Counted from the stretch's first letter, positions 24,401 to 36,385 are shown. The stretch is DNA of 64,000 bases from Epiperipatus broadwayi (GCA_028023455.1 JAQFVV010006717.1:126001-190000), one strand, 5' to 3'. The notes: generated from the sequence alone by a model not told the origin. Made by a program: numbers and translations.

Positions 24401-25984
24401 TTAAGTACTGTCATTTATATGCCTCATAAATGTGAACGGTCCTTCATAAGTGTTACATAACTTATGGAACTGAAAATCTTTCTGTTTGATGAACTGTAAC
24501 ATGGTTATCTCTATTCTCATCATATAATTTTCTATGTTTTGATCATCTTGTTGATTATGGAAAGACTGTAATTTCCATAACGCACAGCTAAGATGATCAC
24601 ATTCACCAATTTCTTTAATGCCTTCAACAATGGTATTTTTAGTGTGACAGTTTTCTCTTAAGAAAGTTGTTTGAACTTGTAACAATCCAGCCTTGTTATT
24701 GGTATTATGCTCACAAATGTCATGTCTGAAAATCATTTCATTCTTGTTTCGATGGTAAACATGAATGTGCCTCAATGATCTCAAATATGAGTCCACATCA
24801 TTTATCATTGAACCTTCTTTCATATGCTCTATCATGACATCTTCAGAATATGATGTGTCATCAACTCCTATGGCTTCATCATTTAACTCAGAATCAATCT
24901 TGAAACCTTGTGATCTTTGTATCACTTCAATATTGAGAGTATCATTCAATTGCTTTTCTCTCAATTTAAATTCAGTATATTGAGTACTTGAATTAGTCTG
25001 GGTTTGTTATGTTTCAACAATTAATGTACCCTTACTCAGTTGGGATTCAGTGATTTCAAACCTCTGAACAATTATTTAATTTAAGCATTTTAGTTTTTGT
25101 CCTAAAGTTTCTATCTCTGTATTTTGTTTGGTAAAATTTTGCTCCAATTCTGTACGGATAATTTGTATTTCCATCTGAACTTCATCTTTGTGCCTCCATT
25201 GATTTTCACGCACTTCTTTCTTAAAATTTTCTTGATTCCTGCATACCTCATCATATTTTGCATTTAATTGTTCCATGATACTGGATTTAAAATCATCTAT
25301 TCACTGTTGGCATTTTGTATTCTTTTCATCAATTTCATTCTTTATCTCTAACATTCCTTGTTTCAATTCAATATTGTCTTTTTGAACATTTCCTAATTTA
25401 AGGGAAAGTTGTCCCATATCTTCAGACAGCTTAACTTCAACATTATCAATATTTGTTTCCATTTGTTCTTTTATATCATTCACATCTTTCTCCAATTCTT
25501 CTTTTATTTTATTTATATCAGCCTTGGTTGCCATATTTTCCAACTTACTATTTATATCACTTTTCATATTCTCCATTTTGCTATTCATATCACTTTTCAT
25601 TTCATGAGCCTTGATTGCCATATTCTCCATCTTACTATCTATATCACTTTTCATATTCTCTATATTGCTATTTAAATCACTTTTCATATTCTCCATCTTA
25701 GTTGACATATTCTCCATTTTACTATTCATATCACTTTTCATCTCCATGATTACTTGGATTAATTGTGCCAATGTTGTAGGGTCTTGAATAGCCTGAGTTA
25801 CTCTTACTTCAGGCACTTGAACAATCTCACTAGGAGAAATCATCTGGATTTGAGAAACTGTTTGACTTTTTTCCTTCATTTGTGGGGATTGTTCAACTTT
25901 CAGAATAGACCTCCCAGGTATCTGAATCATCACAGATTCACTGTCACTACTTTCTTTCCCTATCTCCAAATGTTTTGATTCCAT
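24401..25984 (-). pseudogene. Gag of the outer LTR element (coiled-coil, stops in frame)
   Basis: One continuous minus frame from 25,984 to 24,401, broken by stops near 25,301, 25,073 and 24,995. Residues about 85-160 repeat MKSDMNSKMENM-type units with heptad spacing, a long coiled coil. Coiled-coil character continues through MEQLNAKYDEVCRNQENFKK. The last third (24,964-24,401) is unassigned except for FHKLCNTYEGPFTF near its end, which resembles a second integrase-tail block. This may be a fusion left by deletion of most of pol. The start Met fits the leader length. Confidence 0.7.
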
Positions 25985-26341
25985 ATTACTTAATTACTTA
26001 CCACTTCTCATTATCATTAAATATTTATTTATTTGCAAACTATTTATAAAATATTTATTTATGAAACTATAAATAATCACATGCCATGGTGCATCATGCC
26101 ACTCCCAACCATTGCATTTATCTTTACCGTTTTTTTGTCTTTAATAGATCTACTTTTGGCCTATGTCCTTTTACATGCCTAACTCTATTATTTTATTATC
26201 ATTTATTAATCACTTAACTATTTATCATCGATCTCTGTTTATTGTCCAATCTTTTATATTTCCAATTTACAATCAATACTTTAGATCGCTTATTGAAAAT
26301 TGATTCAAGTTTATGTGATCTATTATCCCTACTACTATTAT

Positions 26342-26342
<1 letters not shown>

Positions 26343-26410
<68 letters not shown>

Positions 26411-26424
26411 CCCCCCCCCCCCCC
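26343..26424. repeat. Homopolymer C tract (G tract in element sense)
   Basis: 65 uninterrupted C (26,343-26,407), one T, then 16 C, in DNA that is otherwise strongly AT-rich. In the outer element's sense it is poly(G) in the leader between primer site and gag. Poly-Pro frames over it are artefacts. Length may be affected by sequencing. Confidence 0.93.
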
Positions 26425-26646
26425 TCACCACTTCTCCCCTCCTTTTTCTTTCCTCACCCCCTTTTTAATGAAAGTGCTAGTTGTTTGCCATGTGCATAAG
26501 TTCATATGGGTTTATGTTGATAGAAAAATATCAAATGAAATGTGCTTTAACATTTTTATTTTTAAAAAAATTTAAACGCCAGTCCAATCGCTGGACTTTC
26601 TTTACAATTAGAGTATATTCATACCTAAAATACTGGATATACATTT

Positions 26647-26800
26647 GGATACATTTATCAACTGTAATATCTACATGCCTAACACATTGCATGTCAGATG
26701 TAACCATTACTAAATATACTTGGATACATCTATCAACTGTAATATTTTCATGCCTACCACGTTATGCTCCAGATATAATGGACAGAACGATACACCTGGA
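26647..26800. repeat. 74-bp tandem repeat in the outer element's leader
   Basis: TGGATACATTTATCAACTG at 26,647 recurs as TGGATACATCTATCAACTG at 26,721, both followed by a TAATAT...CATGCCTA block. The second unit runs into CCAGATATAATGGACAGAA, a motif repeated again inside the LTR start (26,909) and at 12,291. Confidence 0.75.
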
Positions 26801-26880
26801 TATCCATCAGATTCAACAATCAGCTGGTTCGATAACAACATATGACCAACTTACATAAAGTATTTATGTGATGATACACC

Positions 26881-26898
26881 TATCTATCGAGCCCCAAA
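26881..26898 (-). other. Primer-binding-like site of the outer element
   Basis: The element strand reads TTTGGGGCTCGATAGATA immediately after the CA that ends LTR B. TTTGGGG-CTCG is close to known primer sites complementary to tRNA 3' ends (tRNA-Pro type). It marks LTR B as the 5' LTR. Confidence 0.65.
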
Positions 26899-28571
26899 TG
26901 TTGCTGGCACCAGATATAATGGACGGAATGATTACAACTAATCCCAAACATTGCAAACACCAGATGTAATGGATGGTCAACTAACTTGCAGACTGTACTA
27001 TTATGCAGATGTAGCAATATGGTGTGGGGATAAGTTAATATACTCTAATTTATTACCCCTAATGAAACAATCTGCAAAGACCTACCGAGCTTAGAAGAGA
27101 AAAAAGTTGCATTCAACTATGTTCAGACTGCGGGTCATCTGATAGAATACTAATGAGAACCTGATGAAATACTTAACCAATGATTGCATACACTTTTCCT
27201 ATTTAATAATAACAAATGCAATTTATGTTAGTTCTTCCACTTTTCCCCTTTTAAATTCCGTTATGCCCTAATATTCAAACCCAGAGAGTATATTGCTTTT
27301 GACTCCTTTAGCAGGTATGAACAGATATACACAGCAACTCCTGCACCTATATATAGGTTACAGCTTGCATTTATTACATTTGTTTTATTTTCAAGCTTTT
27401 ATATAATAAGAAAAATAGATGTGTGTGCATGTATAATTATTTATAAACTGTGGAATGTCAGGACAACTCAATAAACCAGAGACCAGAATTATACAAACGC
27501 TCAAACATTTATTAACAATAATAAATATCAAGTATAACAACAGTAGTAATGATAAAAAAAAAAAAATATAATAATCATCATATGAACACATGTCACAAGT
27601 GAACCTCTACCATCTTACTAATTAATTATCCTCTAGATCCAACCCTTATACCCCATGGTAGAAATCCACCTATGTCAATCAGTCTCTACAAAGCATAATT
27701 ATATAGAAAAATCAACTTTAGTTATTTAATATAATTGAGATGCTGGCTAGCTAAATTATATATTTACAAATTTTAATCTATTTAACAAGTTTCCCAATTT
27801 ATATATATGATAGAGACAGCTACCAGTTGATTAGTCAAATACACTGGAAAATATACGTACATGGTTAATCACAAAATAAAACATATAATATATATTCTGT
27901 ATGTGTTGTAATTTAACCTATATATAAATTTAGAGAATCTTACCTCAATATTTACGTGAATAACCTGATGTGAAGCAGGTGGTATTACCTAAATTTTATT
28001 TATAATGAAAATATAAAAAATATCAAAATCTATAATCCCCCCTTTTTTTCTTTGCTAATTCTGAAAAGTGAGGCTTCAGAATCAGAGTGTGAAAATACAA
28101 CAGATAGTATGAATAAAAAAAAAAAAAAAAAAAATTTAGAATATTGATTATTTGATTAAAAATTGTAATTGGAACAAAGTTCATAAAAATCATCATAATA
28201 GCAATAGTAGTAGTTGATAGTTAGGCAAGTTGTTCTTTAAAGCAGTTTCAATTAGTAAATCATTCTCCTTAGCAAGGATAGATAGGTACAATGGTGTCTC
28301 CTGTAGTTCTGTTTAATGGTAAACATCTTGATCCTCATTTGATTCACCATAATGTATTCCAATCCTTGTTTACTTTGGACTGAAGGCATCTTCTTGCGTG
28401 TTTACAATAAAGTATATATATATATACATATGTGTGTGTGTGTGTGTAATGCAGCTGGCAGGAAATACCAGACACACAATAGCATGTTTTGCTCCAGCCC
28501 ATTTTCATTTTAAAGTACAATTTAATAATTAATTATAATCATATATTTATATCAGATAATATAGAAGTGCT

Positions 28572-28577
<6 letters not shown>

Positions 28578-28632
<55 letters not shown>
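28578..28632. repeat. (TA)n(TG)n microsatellite
   Basis: TA run turning into a GT run, immediately 5' of readable RTE coding sequence. It may be the insertion site or the truncation junction of the RTE copy. Confidence 0.85.
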
Positions 28633-29435
28633 AAGGAAGATTGCAAGAATTAGAAGAAGAATTGTCTTATATTAAATCGGACATTATCGGACTTTGTGAA
28701 GTTAGAAGAAAAAGTGAAGAAACAATTTATTTAAAAAGTGGACATATACTCTATTATAAAGGCACACATATTGGAAATACAAGTGGAGTAGGATTCATTA
28801 TAAATAAAAAGTGGAAGAACAATATTGTGGAGATTGATGGTGTATCAGACAGAGTTGCATGATTAGTTATACAACTTAATAGCAGATACCAAATGCAGAT
28901 AATTCAGGTTTATGCCCCAACAAGTTCTCATAGTGATGAAGTAGTAGAAGATTTTTATATGGATGTACAAAAGGCTTTTGACCAGAGTAAACAACATTTT
29001 AAAATTGTTATGGGAGACTTTAATGCTAGAATTGGTAGACAAATGAAAGATGAAATTGCTGTAGGTAATTTTGGTTATGGTAATAGAAATGAGAGAGGAC
29101 ATAGACTTGTGGAGTTTGCAGAAAAAGAAAAACTTTATATTATGAATTCATTTTTTGAGAAAAATGTTAAAAGGAAATGGACATGGAAGCATCCAAATGA
29201 AGGTACAGCAGAATTGGATTATATTTTGACTAACAGGAAATACATATTTCAAGATTGTAATGTTCTTAATAAATTTAACACAGGAAGTGATCATCGATTA
29301 GTAAGGCGTAAGTTACGTGTTAATGTAAAACTAGAGAGACAAAAATTAATGACAAAAACAATATTTACAGTTGATATTCCTAATCTTCAGAAACATTCTA
29401 ATGAATTTAAATTAGAACTTACAAATAGGTTTTAA
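28632..29435 (+). pseudogene. RTE AP-endonuclease domain
   Basis: Readable blocks: SDIIGLCEVRRK (the catalytic Glu block), then after an in-frame TGA at 28,860 IIQVYAPTSSH, VMGDFNARIG (the GDFN block, about 29,010-29,040), ELDYILTNRKY, and GSDHRLVRRK (the terminal SDH block, about 29,285-29,310). In the family this domain nicks target DNA to prime reverse transcription. The TGA most simply derives from an Arg codon. A TAA ends this part at 29,435. Confidence 0.9.
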
Positions 29436-30104
29436 GTGTTAGGAGATTTTGAACATGATTCAGATTTGAATGACATTAATATGAAAATAACTGATACACT
29501 TTTAAAAACTGCAACAAAGATAGCTGGTAGAAAAAAGCAGCAATTGACTAATAAAATTTTTAGTGAGACTAAAGAATTTATGAAGAAAAGAAGGAATATG
29601 AAGATATACAAAATTGATGTATTGAAAAGAATTGAATATTTCGAATTTTGTAAAATGGTACGGAAAAGAGTTGAAAATGATATAAGAAAGTATAACTGTG
29701 AAATAGCAAGGAAAGCTGTAGAAGAAAATAAAAGTCTCAAGAATGTTAAACAACATTTTGGTATTGGTAGGAAATTTATATCTGCAATAAGAAAAAAAGA
29801 TGGAATTATTACTAAAAAGAGAGATGACATCATGAAATTGGTAGAAGATTTTTATCAAGAATTATATAGTAATAAAGAACAAGTACCTCCTATATCTATT
29901 ACATCTTCCGAATTGCCCAGAATTTTAAATGAAGAAGTGAGACATGCAATTAAATGTATGAAGAAAGGAAAGGCTCAAGGAAATGATGGAATTATAATTG
30001 ATATATTAAAAGAAGGAGGTAAAGAAATAGAAACAATTTTAGCAAAGTTATATACCAAATGTCTAAATGATAAAGATGTATGGAAGATTGGAAGAATGCA
30101 GTAA
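29436..30104 (+). pseudogene. RTE linker and start of RT
   Basis: Continues the endonuclease frame directly after a single stop. A Lys-rich linker contains KFISAIRKKDGIITKKRDDI and, near the end, RHAIKCMKKGKAQGNDGI, the conserved block before RT motif 1. The frame is lost near 30,080 by a one-base indel; the RT continues in an overlapping frame. Confidence 0.88.
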
Positions 30105-31333
30105 TAATATTAATATTTAAAAAAGGTGATAAAGAAGATATTAGAAATTACAGACCTATCAGCCTTTTATCAGTTTTATATAAAATTTTTACCAAGATAA
30201 TTACAACTCGTCTACAGAGAACTTTGGATTTCCACCAACCAAGAGAACAAGCTGGATTTAAAAGTGGTTTTAGTACAATAGATCATATCCAGGTATTGAG
30301 AGAAGTCATAGAAAGGACAAATGAATATGAGTTGTCATTATGTTTTGGATTTGTAGATTATGAAAAGGCATTCGATTCTATACACATTTCTTCAGTGATT
30401 AAAGCATTGGATCATCAAGGTATAGATCCAGGATATTGTCATATTTTAAAGAATATTTATAAAAATGCAACAGCAACAATTAGATTACATAATGATACTG
30501 GAAAAATCAACATTGAGAAAGGTGTAAGACAAGGTGACTCCATATCTCCAAAACTTTTTACAGCAGTGCTGCAAGAAGTATTTTGTGGATTAAAATGGGA
30601 AACTAAAGGAGTGAAAGTAAATGGAGAGTATTTAAGTCATTTAGATTTTGCAGATGATGTAGTTGTTTTTGCAAATAATGCTTCAGAGCTGCAGGAAATG
30701 TTGCAGGAGTTAGCAGATGAAAGTAGAAAAGTAGGACTAAAGATAAATGTTAAAAAGACTAAAGTAATGTTTAATCGATTTGCTCAAAATATGAAAATAA
30801 AGATTGATTATGAAGAATTAGAAGAAGTTAACAGTTACAAATACCTTGGTCAGATTATTAATACAGATGGAAACATAATGGAGGAAATTAATCATAGAAT
30901 TAAACTTGGTTGGAGTGCTTTTGGTAGAAATAACTTGATACTAAAAGGAAATATGCCTATGTGTTTGAAAAGAATGTTTTTTAACAAATATGTTTTACCA
31001 GTTCTTACTTATGGATCTGAGACTTGGACACTTAATAGAAGAGCAATACAGAGACTTCAGACCACTCAAAGGAGTATGGAGAGATGTATGTTGGGAGTAA
31101 CAAGAAGAGATCGAAAATGCAATGTATGGGTAAGACAACAAACAGGTGTTACTGACCTTATTGAAAAAATTAAAGTTTTGAAATGGAGTTGGGCTTTACA
31201 TTTTGCTAGAAGAAATGATAATAGATGGACAATTGAAATTTTAAACTGGATTCCAAGAGATTGTAAAAGACCCAGAAAGAGACCACATGTGAGATGGATG
31301 GATGAAATAAGAAAATGTGCAGGGGTGTTGTAG
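30080..31333 (+). pseudogene. RTE reverse transcriptase domain (417 codons open)
   Basis: Intact over 417 codons, though cut off from the endonuclease. Motifs in order: [16 protein letters not shown] (about 30,143), [13 protein letters not shown] (catalytic Asp, about 30,345), [13 protein letters not shown] (about 30,520), [11 protein letters not shown] (catalytic FADD, about 30,640), [12 protein letters not shown] (about 30,740) and [13 protein letters not shown] (about 30,840). The C-terminus has the RR-x-R-W-x-R-W-type block [15 protein letters not shown]. The opening residues overlap the previous frame because of the indel. Confidence 0.92.
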
Positions 31334-32217
31334 AAAAGAGAAGCTAAAGATCGGAGAAGATGGATTAAACTTGGAGAGATCTTCATCCTGCAATGGATTG
31401 ATAATGGTTGATGATGATGATATATATATATATTAATAAAATTATTTCATCTTTTTTTCTTTTCCAATTTTCAGATTAATTTTCGTTATTTTTTTTTTAA
31501 AAAATTTAAAATATTAAAACTTACTCCAACAACTTTTAAAACACGATTTAATTATTTAAGAATTTATCATTTATTCTTACTTCTTATTTCACTTTGTTCC
31601 CTCTGAAGTTGGTAAACTTTTAGTTACAACATTTGATTTTTAAAATGTTTATAATTTAACTAAAAGAAAAAGTAAAACTCCATTTTAGTGTTCTAAATTT
31701 TATTTTTGATCGCTGACTTTTGTTACAAGTGCTATAACAATAAGGATTATTTGTAAACTTTCATTTGTTTTTATACATTTCACGTGTGTAGATTTTCTGG
31801 AACACTGATATCTTTAACTGCCTATTGTTTAAATACATTTAGATTTATTATAAATAAATAAAATAATAAAATAGTAAAATCAGTTTTATTTTCACACACA
31901 TGTACCCACCTAATTAACTTCAGGTCATCCCAAATTCATTTAATTATTAATTAATATTCAATTTTAAATTAATATATATATATATATATTACAGTTTATT
32001 TAATCAAATAGTTTTATATATATACAATATTACTGTGTAAAACACTGATCGTACTTTATTTTATAAATATAATAATTTATTGTGTATTATATGGATACAG
32101 GTAATAATAATAACAAATAATAATCTTCCCACTATTACTATAAATTCCAAATGAATTGGGTTCAATAAATATGTTTGATCTTTTTAGGAATGTGTGCATT
32201 GTACGCTACCCTTTACA

Positions 32218-32339
32218 CTACTATTACTACTGCTACTTCTGTTGCTGCTATACTATTGCTAATACTACTACTATTACATTACTACTACTACTACTACTAC
32301 CACTTCTACTATTACTACTACTACTACTACTACTACTAC

Positions 32340-32371
<32 letters not shown>
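32218..32371. repeat. (CTA)n/(ATT)n microsatellite right of the outer element
   Basis: Imperfect ACT/GCT triplets (32,217-32,280), cleaner ACT (to about 32,340), then pure ATT to 32,371. It directly adjoins the LTR end, so the outer element may have inserted in or next to it. Confidence 0.93.
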
Positions 32372-32373
<2 letters not shown>

Positions 32374-33060
32374 TATTTATTAAATTTTCTAGATATTTTA
32401 TAGAAAACTGTAGATATTCAGATGAGAGATAGATTTAATATAGACTTTAAATTATTCAAGTCTGTTAATGTAGCTTAAAATTTAACACTTATTAACTATG
32501 TTGATTATATTTTGTTTTTCACATCTACAAAATCAATGGTTCTTGAACTTTATTTAAAAATCATATGAGTACATAACAACTATAAGTTATCTTGCATTTT
32601 TTTGATGAGACTCCATTTGCAATTAGAAATATTAGATCCTGGTACTTCCCCACTGGATTTACAAAAATGATTTCAACCTAATAAGAATTTCATTTTTAGT
32701 TCATATTAATTTGATTATAAATTTTTAGTGTATAACCAAAAAAGAAATATTGATTTGAGGTGATCTTTAGATGTTGAAATCATATTCTATGTTGTTAGTA
32801 AGGCCAGATCTGCTTAACAGACTTTCTTTTAATTATTTTTTTTTTCTCCCCTGCAGGAATAAAACAGTACTTTTTTAAAGACAATCTTTCATCTACTAAA
32901 GTGGTAAAATATAAAGTCATGAAACATTTATCTTAATGAATAATGTTGTAGTAAGATAACTTTCACTACATCACTTTCATGTAAGGTAGGGACTGGTTTT
33001 TATCTGACTTCATCAACTTGTGAAAAGGGGGTAACATTTGACCAAAAGCATGTAACAAAA
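32372..33060. other. AT-rich stretch, no feature seen
   Basis: No homology, repeat or structure recognised. Confidence 0.5.
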
Positions 33061-33070
33061 ATATATAATC

Positions 33071-33122
33071 CTCAAGATGAACATTTCATACTGAACCAGC
33101 ACTCATCAGTTGGCCCACATTA
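33071..33122 (-). ncRNA. Hammerhead ribozyme motif 1 (type I)
   Basis: The minus strand has the full core CTGATGA (33,109-33,103), a 6-bp stem II GTGCTG/CAGTAT with a 3-base loop (two or more G.U pairs), GAAA, then a 3-bp stem III ATG/CAT with a 2-base TT loop and C17 (plus G at 33,076) before TTGAGG. Stem I next to the core (CCAA with TTG) is only 3 bp. All conserved core bases are present. Weak stem I leaves activity uncertain. Confidence 0.72.
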
Positions 33123-34885
33123 CAATATCTAGTACATATCTTCAGCATTGTTTAGCATAAATAGATAAACAGTTACTATTGTTTAATTGATGTGCCAAAC
33201 ATCAATTGATAAATATATGTGTGATACTTAATGATCTATGTCAAATGATGAAGGCTAATTCAGCATAAAATGTACACCTTGGACATCACACTTTTTTGCA
33301 TGTCTTTGGTTATATGTTTATGATTACAATCTTCCACAATGTATTAAAAATGGATGAAAACTAATGCAGTAATGCAGTGAAAATTATATTACAGATATCA
33401 TATTCATTGAGTAGTTGATCTCTAGTCTAATGATTGACTAAGAAAAATCATTAATAAACATTCTTTTCAATAATTTTGTCTGTATTTTGTTTAAATAATC
33501 AAAATTTATGAGAACAATTACTTGAAAATAGCGAGGTGCATAGATCTTGTATATTAATTGTGCTTTGACAGGATCAATTCTGACTATCCAGAAATCATTT
33601 CATTTTTCTATGCTCGTAAGATTATTGTGAATTAGAATCCTATAATCTTATCTAATACAAACACTATTAGTTTCTGCAATGCCAATATGTATGTGTATAT
33701 ATAAGTTATTTAAGCATAAATAAATTTTGTCTTTTAAAAATCTGTATTTTTCAATCTTAACACTGACAATGCTTTAAGATGACAATAAGGGGGGGGGGTA
33801 TTTAGATTGACATACTTATAATTGATTATCGATTTTTAAAAGTAAATAAATAAAAGATGCAATTAAGATGATAAAGTGATTTTCTGTTTATACGTAAACA
33901 TGTTTTAAAAGAAACCATTGTTAACTTTTTCTATTTTTTTTAAAATCATTGACAAAGACTATATATCTTAACACTCGTTAGAAAAGTTAATTACTACCGA
34001 GCGGAAATAATTGTGATTTACTCAATCGAATAAACCCCTACATCATACTTGTACTTTTTAATTTTAATTTCTCAAGTAAAAACAAAAATCATTCACTTGT
34101 TAAATATCTTTTGTAAATAATTTTATTCCAATTATAAAGAATTCTATGTGCTTACATGAGGATTCTAAATTGAAGATTTAAACAAATGTATTTGGCAATT
34201 CAAAAATAAAGTTTTTATTTTTTTAACATTGCGTTTCATTAATTCAAAACTTAAAGACATCCTATAAATATGCTTTTGTATATGAAGAATAAAACATTTG
34301 CACTGCTGATTTAACATTTAATATGCATTTATAAGGAAGAGTGTGTGTAGGTTTGTATCATAATAACAATATCATGTGATAAATAATATTTCTTATTATT
34401 GGGCAACATGTTCATCAGCCTTATCGTGTAAAACACAAAGTATCTCATATGAGAATATATATATAATAACGAGGCAAATTTTATTATCTTTGCAAACATT
34501 TTCCACCCTAATATAATCCATTGTGTCAATTATTCACTAGTGCTTAAAAGTTTCAGACTACCCACTTTGTTTGTTCAACATTTTTCAAAAACACATTTAA
34601 TTAAATTAGAGCTTTAACCCTCACCTTCGCCGATATTTGTACCCCATTTATAGTAGGTTATTTATGTATAAGAACTACGTCATTGATCTTACAGATTGAT
34701 TTGTTTTCGGAAACAAACAATCTTTTGCTGTATTTAACTTTTTATTATTACATCTAAACAAATCTCTCTGACCATCTTGCTACTTCTTATGGAACATTAA
34801 TTAGTGGTGACAAAGTACACTGGTTTTTACTTAAGCAGATAGTAGACTTTATGTATGGGGTAATATAATAATGTTACAAATTAAT
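33123..34885. other. AT-rich stretch, little seen
   Basis: Only a 9-base G run near 33,790 and short TA runs. No reading frame with homology. Confidence 0.5.
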
Positions 34886-34889
34886 AATA

Positions 34890-35184
34890 CAATAAACGGC
34901 TCTGCTAATTTGCTCTAACAAGCTTTATTGATAAATTTCAGAGAAACAAAGTGCTTAAAATATTTTGAAAACCACTTCTTAGCCTCAGACCAATGGTTTC
35001 ATGCTTTGGCATTCCCCAGTGAGGTGCTAGGATAGTTTCAGATACCAGCGCCTCACTGAGAAGTGACAAAGCATGAAACCATTGGTCTGAGGCTAAGGGG
35101 TGGTTTTCAAGATATTTTAAATGCTTTGTTTAGCTGGCATTTATCAATAAAGCTTGTCAGAGCAAATTAACAGAGCTCTTTATT
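34890..35184. mobile_element. Foldback (MITE-like) inverted-repeat element
   Basis: The two halves are complementary over most of about 295 bp. GGCTCTGCTAATTTGCTCT on the left pairs with AGAGCAAATTAACAGAGCT on the right, then CAAGCTTTATTGATAAAT, AAAACCACT-TCTTAGCCTCAG and ACCAATGGTTTCATGC pair in register, closing at the CAGTGAGG/CCTCACTG tip. The central loop is about 20-25 bases. I see no clear target duplication and no coding. RNA from it would form a long hairpin. Confidence 0.85.
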
Positions 35185-35189
35185 TTTTA

Positions 35190-36385
35190 TTTACAAGATT
35201 AAAAATGGAGTCTTGTGGTATATGACTTTGATTTTTTGTTAATAATACAATGTTTCTGCTACAGTCAAATTTTCAAAATGTATAGTAAAATATACATTAG
35301 ATGCCAATACTTTTAAAGTTTTTTTCATTCAGTTATACAAATTTGCTGCTTGCTACTTAAGTATTAGTCCAGGTGACAAAATTTTAGTCTTCATTATTTA
35401 CAAATATGTGTTTCCTAAATATTTGATAGTATGTTTTATTAAATTAATTACATATATTTAACTTTCACAGATTTTAAACTCATTTTAATAAAATTGTAAA
35501 TAATAACTCTGCTTTCTGTATTAATGTCAATTTGTTTACTGGCAAAAAATGGCCATCTTTAAAGCATGAGCTCATCAGTGATAGCTGAAAGTTAATAAAG
35601 AATGTATAGTTATAAAAATACTCTAGAAATCTTCAACTACTTATCTTTGAAAGTTAAATTTACTTACTTAATTAAATACTATCAAATATTTAGCAATCAT
35701 AGATAATCCTAATGATTTTAATGAATATTAAAATTTCAAGGTAGAACTAAGTAAGTACCTACTGCTTTAATTAATTGAAACCTAAATCATGAAATAAATA
35801 AGTTCATATGATCAAAATAATAAAGAAACAATGTTTTAAAAATAGGACTTGTTTCTAAAGCAAGCAGCTTTTATTCTCATGATTTTGTTATTTTTTTTAA
35901 TTTCTTTTTTTACATCATTGATGGAAAGCACTGAGATTCATATAATATTTTTGTACATTCATATTTTTATTCACACATATAACAATTATAAATCAATAAT
36001 TGCTTATTAAATTTTTAAAGACAATTATTTATAATTATACAAAATATGTTGAGCTCTCAGTGCTTAAAATACAGTTTAATTATAATTTATTATCCTGCTG
36101 TTTTAATTAAATGACATATTTAATTCAAGAAAATTACTTTTGCTTTTATCTTTGAAAGGAATTAAAAATATTAAGCTTATTAAAGTTATACTGTAAGTAG
36201 ACTGCCCAACTATCTCAATATTTTTAGGTCTTCCTGATTTTTAACTTGCTTTGGAGGAGCCTGAGAAACTTCCAAGTAGATATCATTGCTGTCATTGCAT
36301 AATATGAAGTAATATATAAATATTATATGTATATAGTGAACTATTTCTACCATCTAACATTAAATACAGAATATTTTCATTATAT
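35190..36385. other. AT-rich stretch, no feature seen
   Basis: No frame, repeat or structure recognised. Confidence 0.45.

Larger units (their letters stand above)
28605..31425 (+). mobile_element. RTE-type LINE inserted in LTR B
   Basis: A non-LTR retrotransposon with AP endonuclease, linker and RT in one ORF lineage. It is 5'-truncated within the first ~20 residues of the endonuclease and has a very short 3' end of GGTTGATGATGATGATA, the GAT-rich tail typical of RTE elements. The coding region is broken by two stop codons (28,860-28,862 and 29,433-29,435) and one frameshift near 30,080. Flanks match LTR A at about 14,725, where no LINE is present. Confidence 0.93.
12281..32217 (-). mobile_element. 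Outer long-LTR retrotransposon (Ty3/gypsy-like, defective) with nested insertions
   Basis: Two directly repeated LTRs (A 12,281-23,110 interrupted; B 26,899-32,217 interrupted) flank an internal region of 23,111-26,898 read on the minus strand. In element order: LTR B, a primer-binding-like site, a leader with tandem repeats and a G tract, gag with stops, integrase-tail remnants, a polypurine tract, then LTR A. LTR ends are TG...CA in element sense (TGTAAAG... to ...CAGCAACA). No RT or RNase H is visible, so most of pol is deleted. A clean target duplication was not found; the right flank is a CTA/ATT microsatellite. Confidence 0.82.
26899..32217 (-). repeat. LTR B (5' LTR) of the outer element, interrupted by an RTE LINE
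   Basis: Begins TGTTGCTGGCACC and ends CTTTACA on the plus strand. Net length is about 2.5 kb after removing the RTE insertion. It matches LTR A in the same order, including the flanks of A's three insertions, so B shows the pre-insertion sequence at each: 27,913 (TTAA), about 31,970 (TA run) and 32,169 (ATAT). An A20-type homopolymer lies at about 28,112-28,134. Confidence 0.88.

Noticed and set aside
26242-26575. Proline-rich frames over the C tract
   Set aside because: They are produced by the homopolymer.
35571-35590. Other CTGATGA occurrences (for example near 8,210, 10,310, 35,571 and 44,378)
   Set aside because: They lack a stem II followed by GAAA at the right distance.
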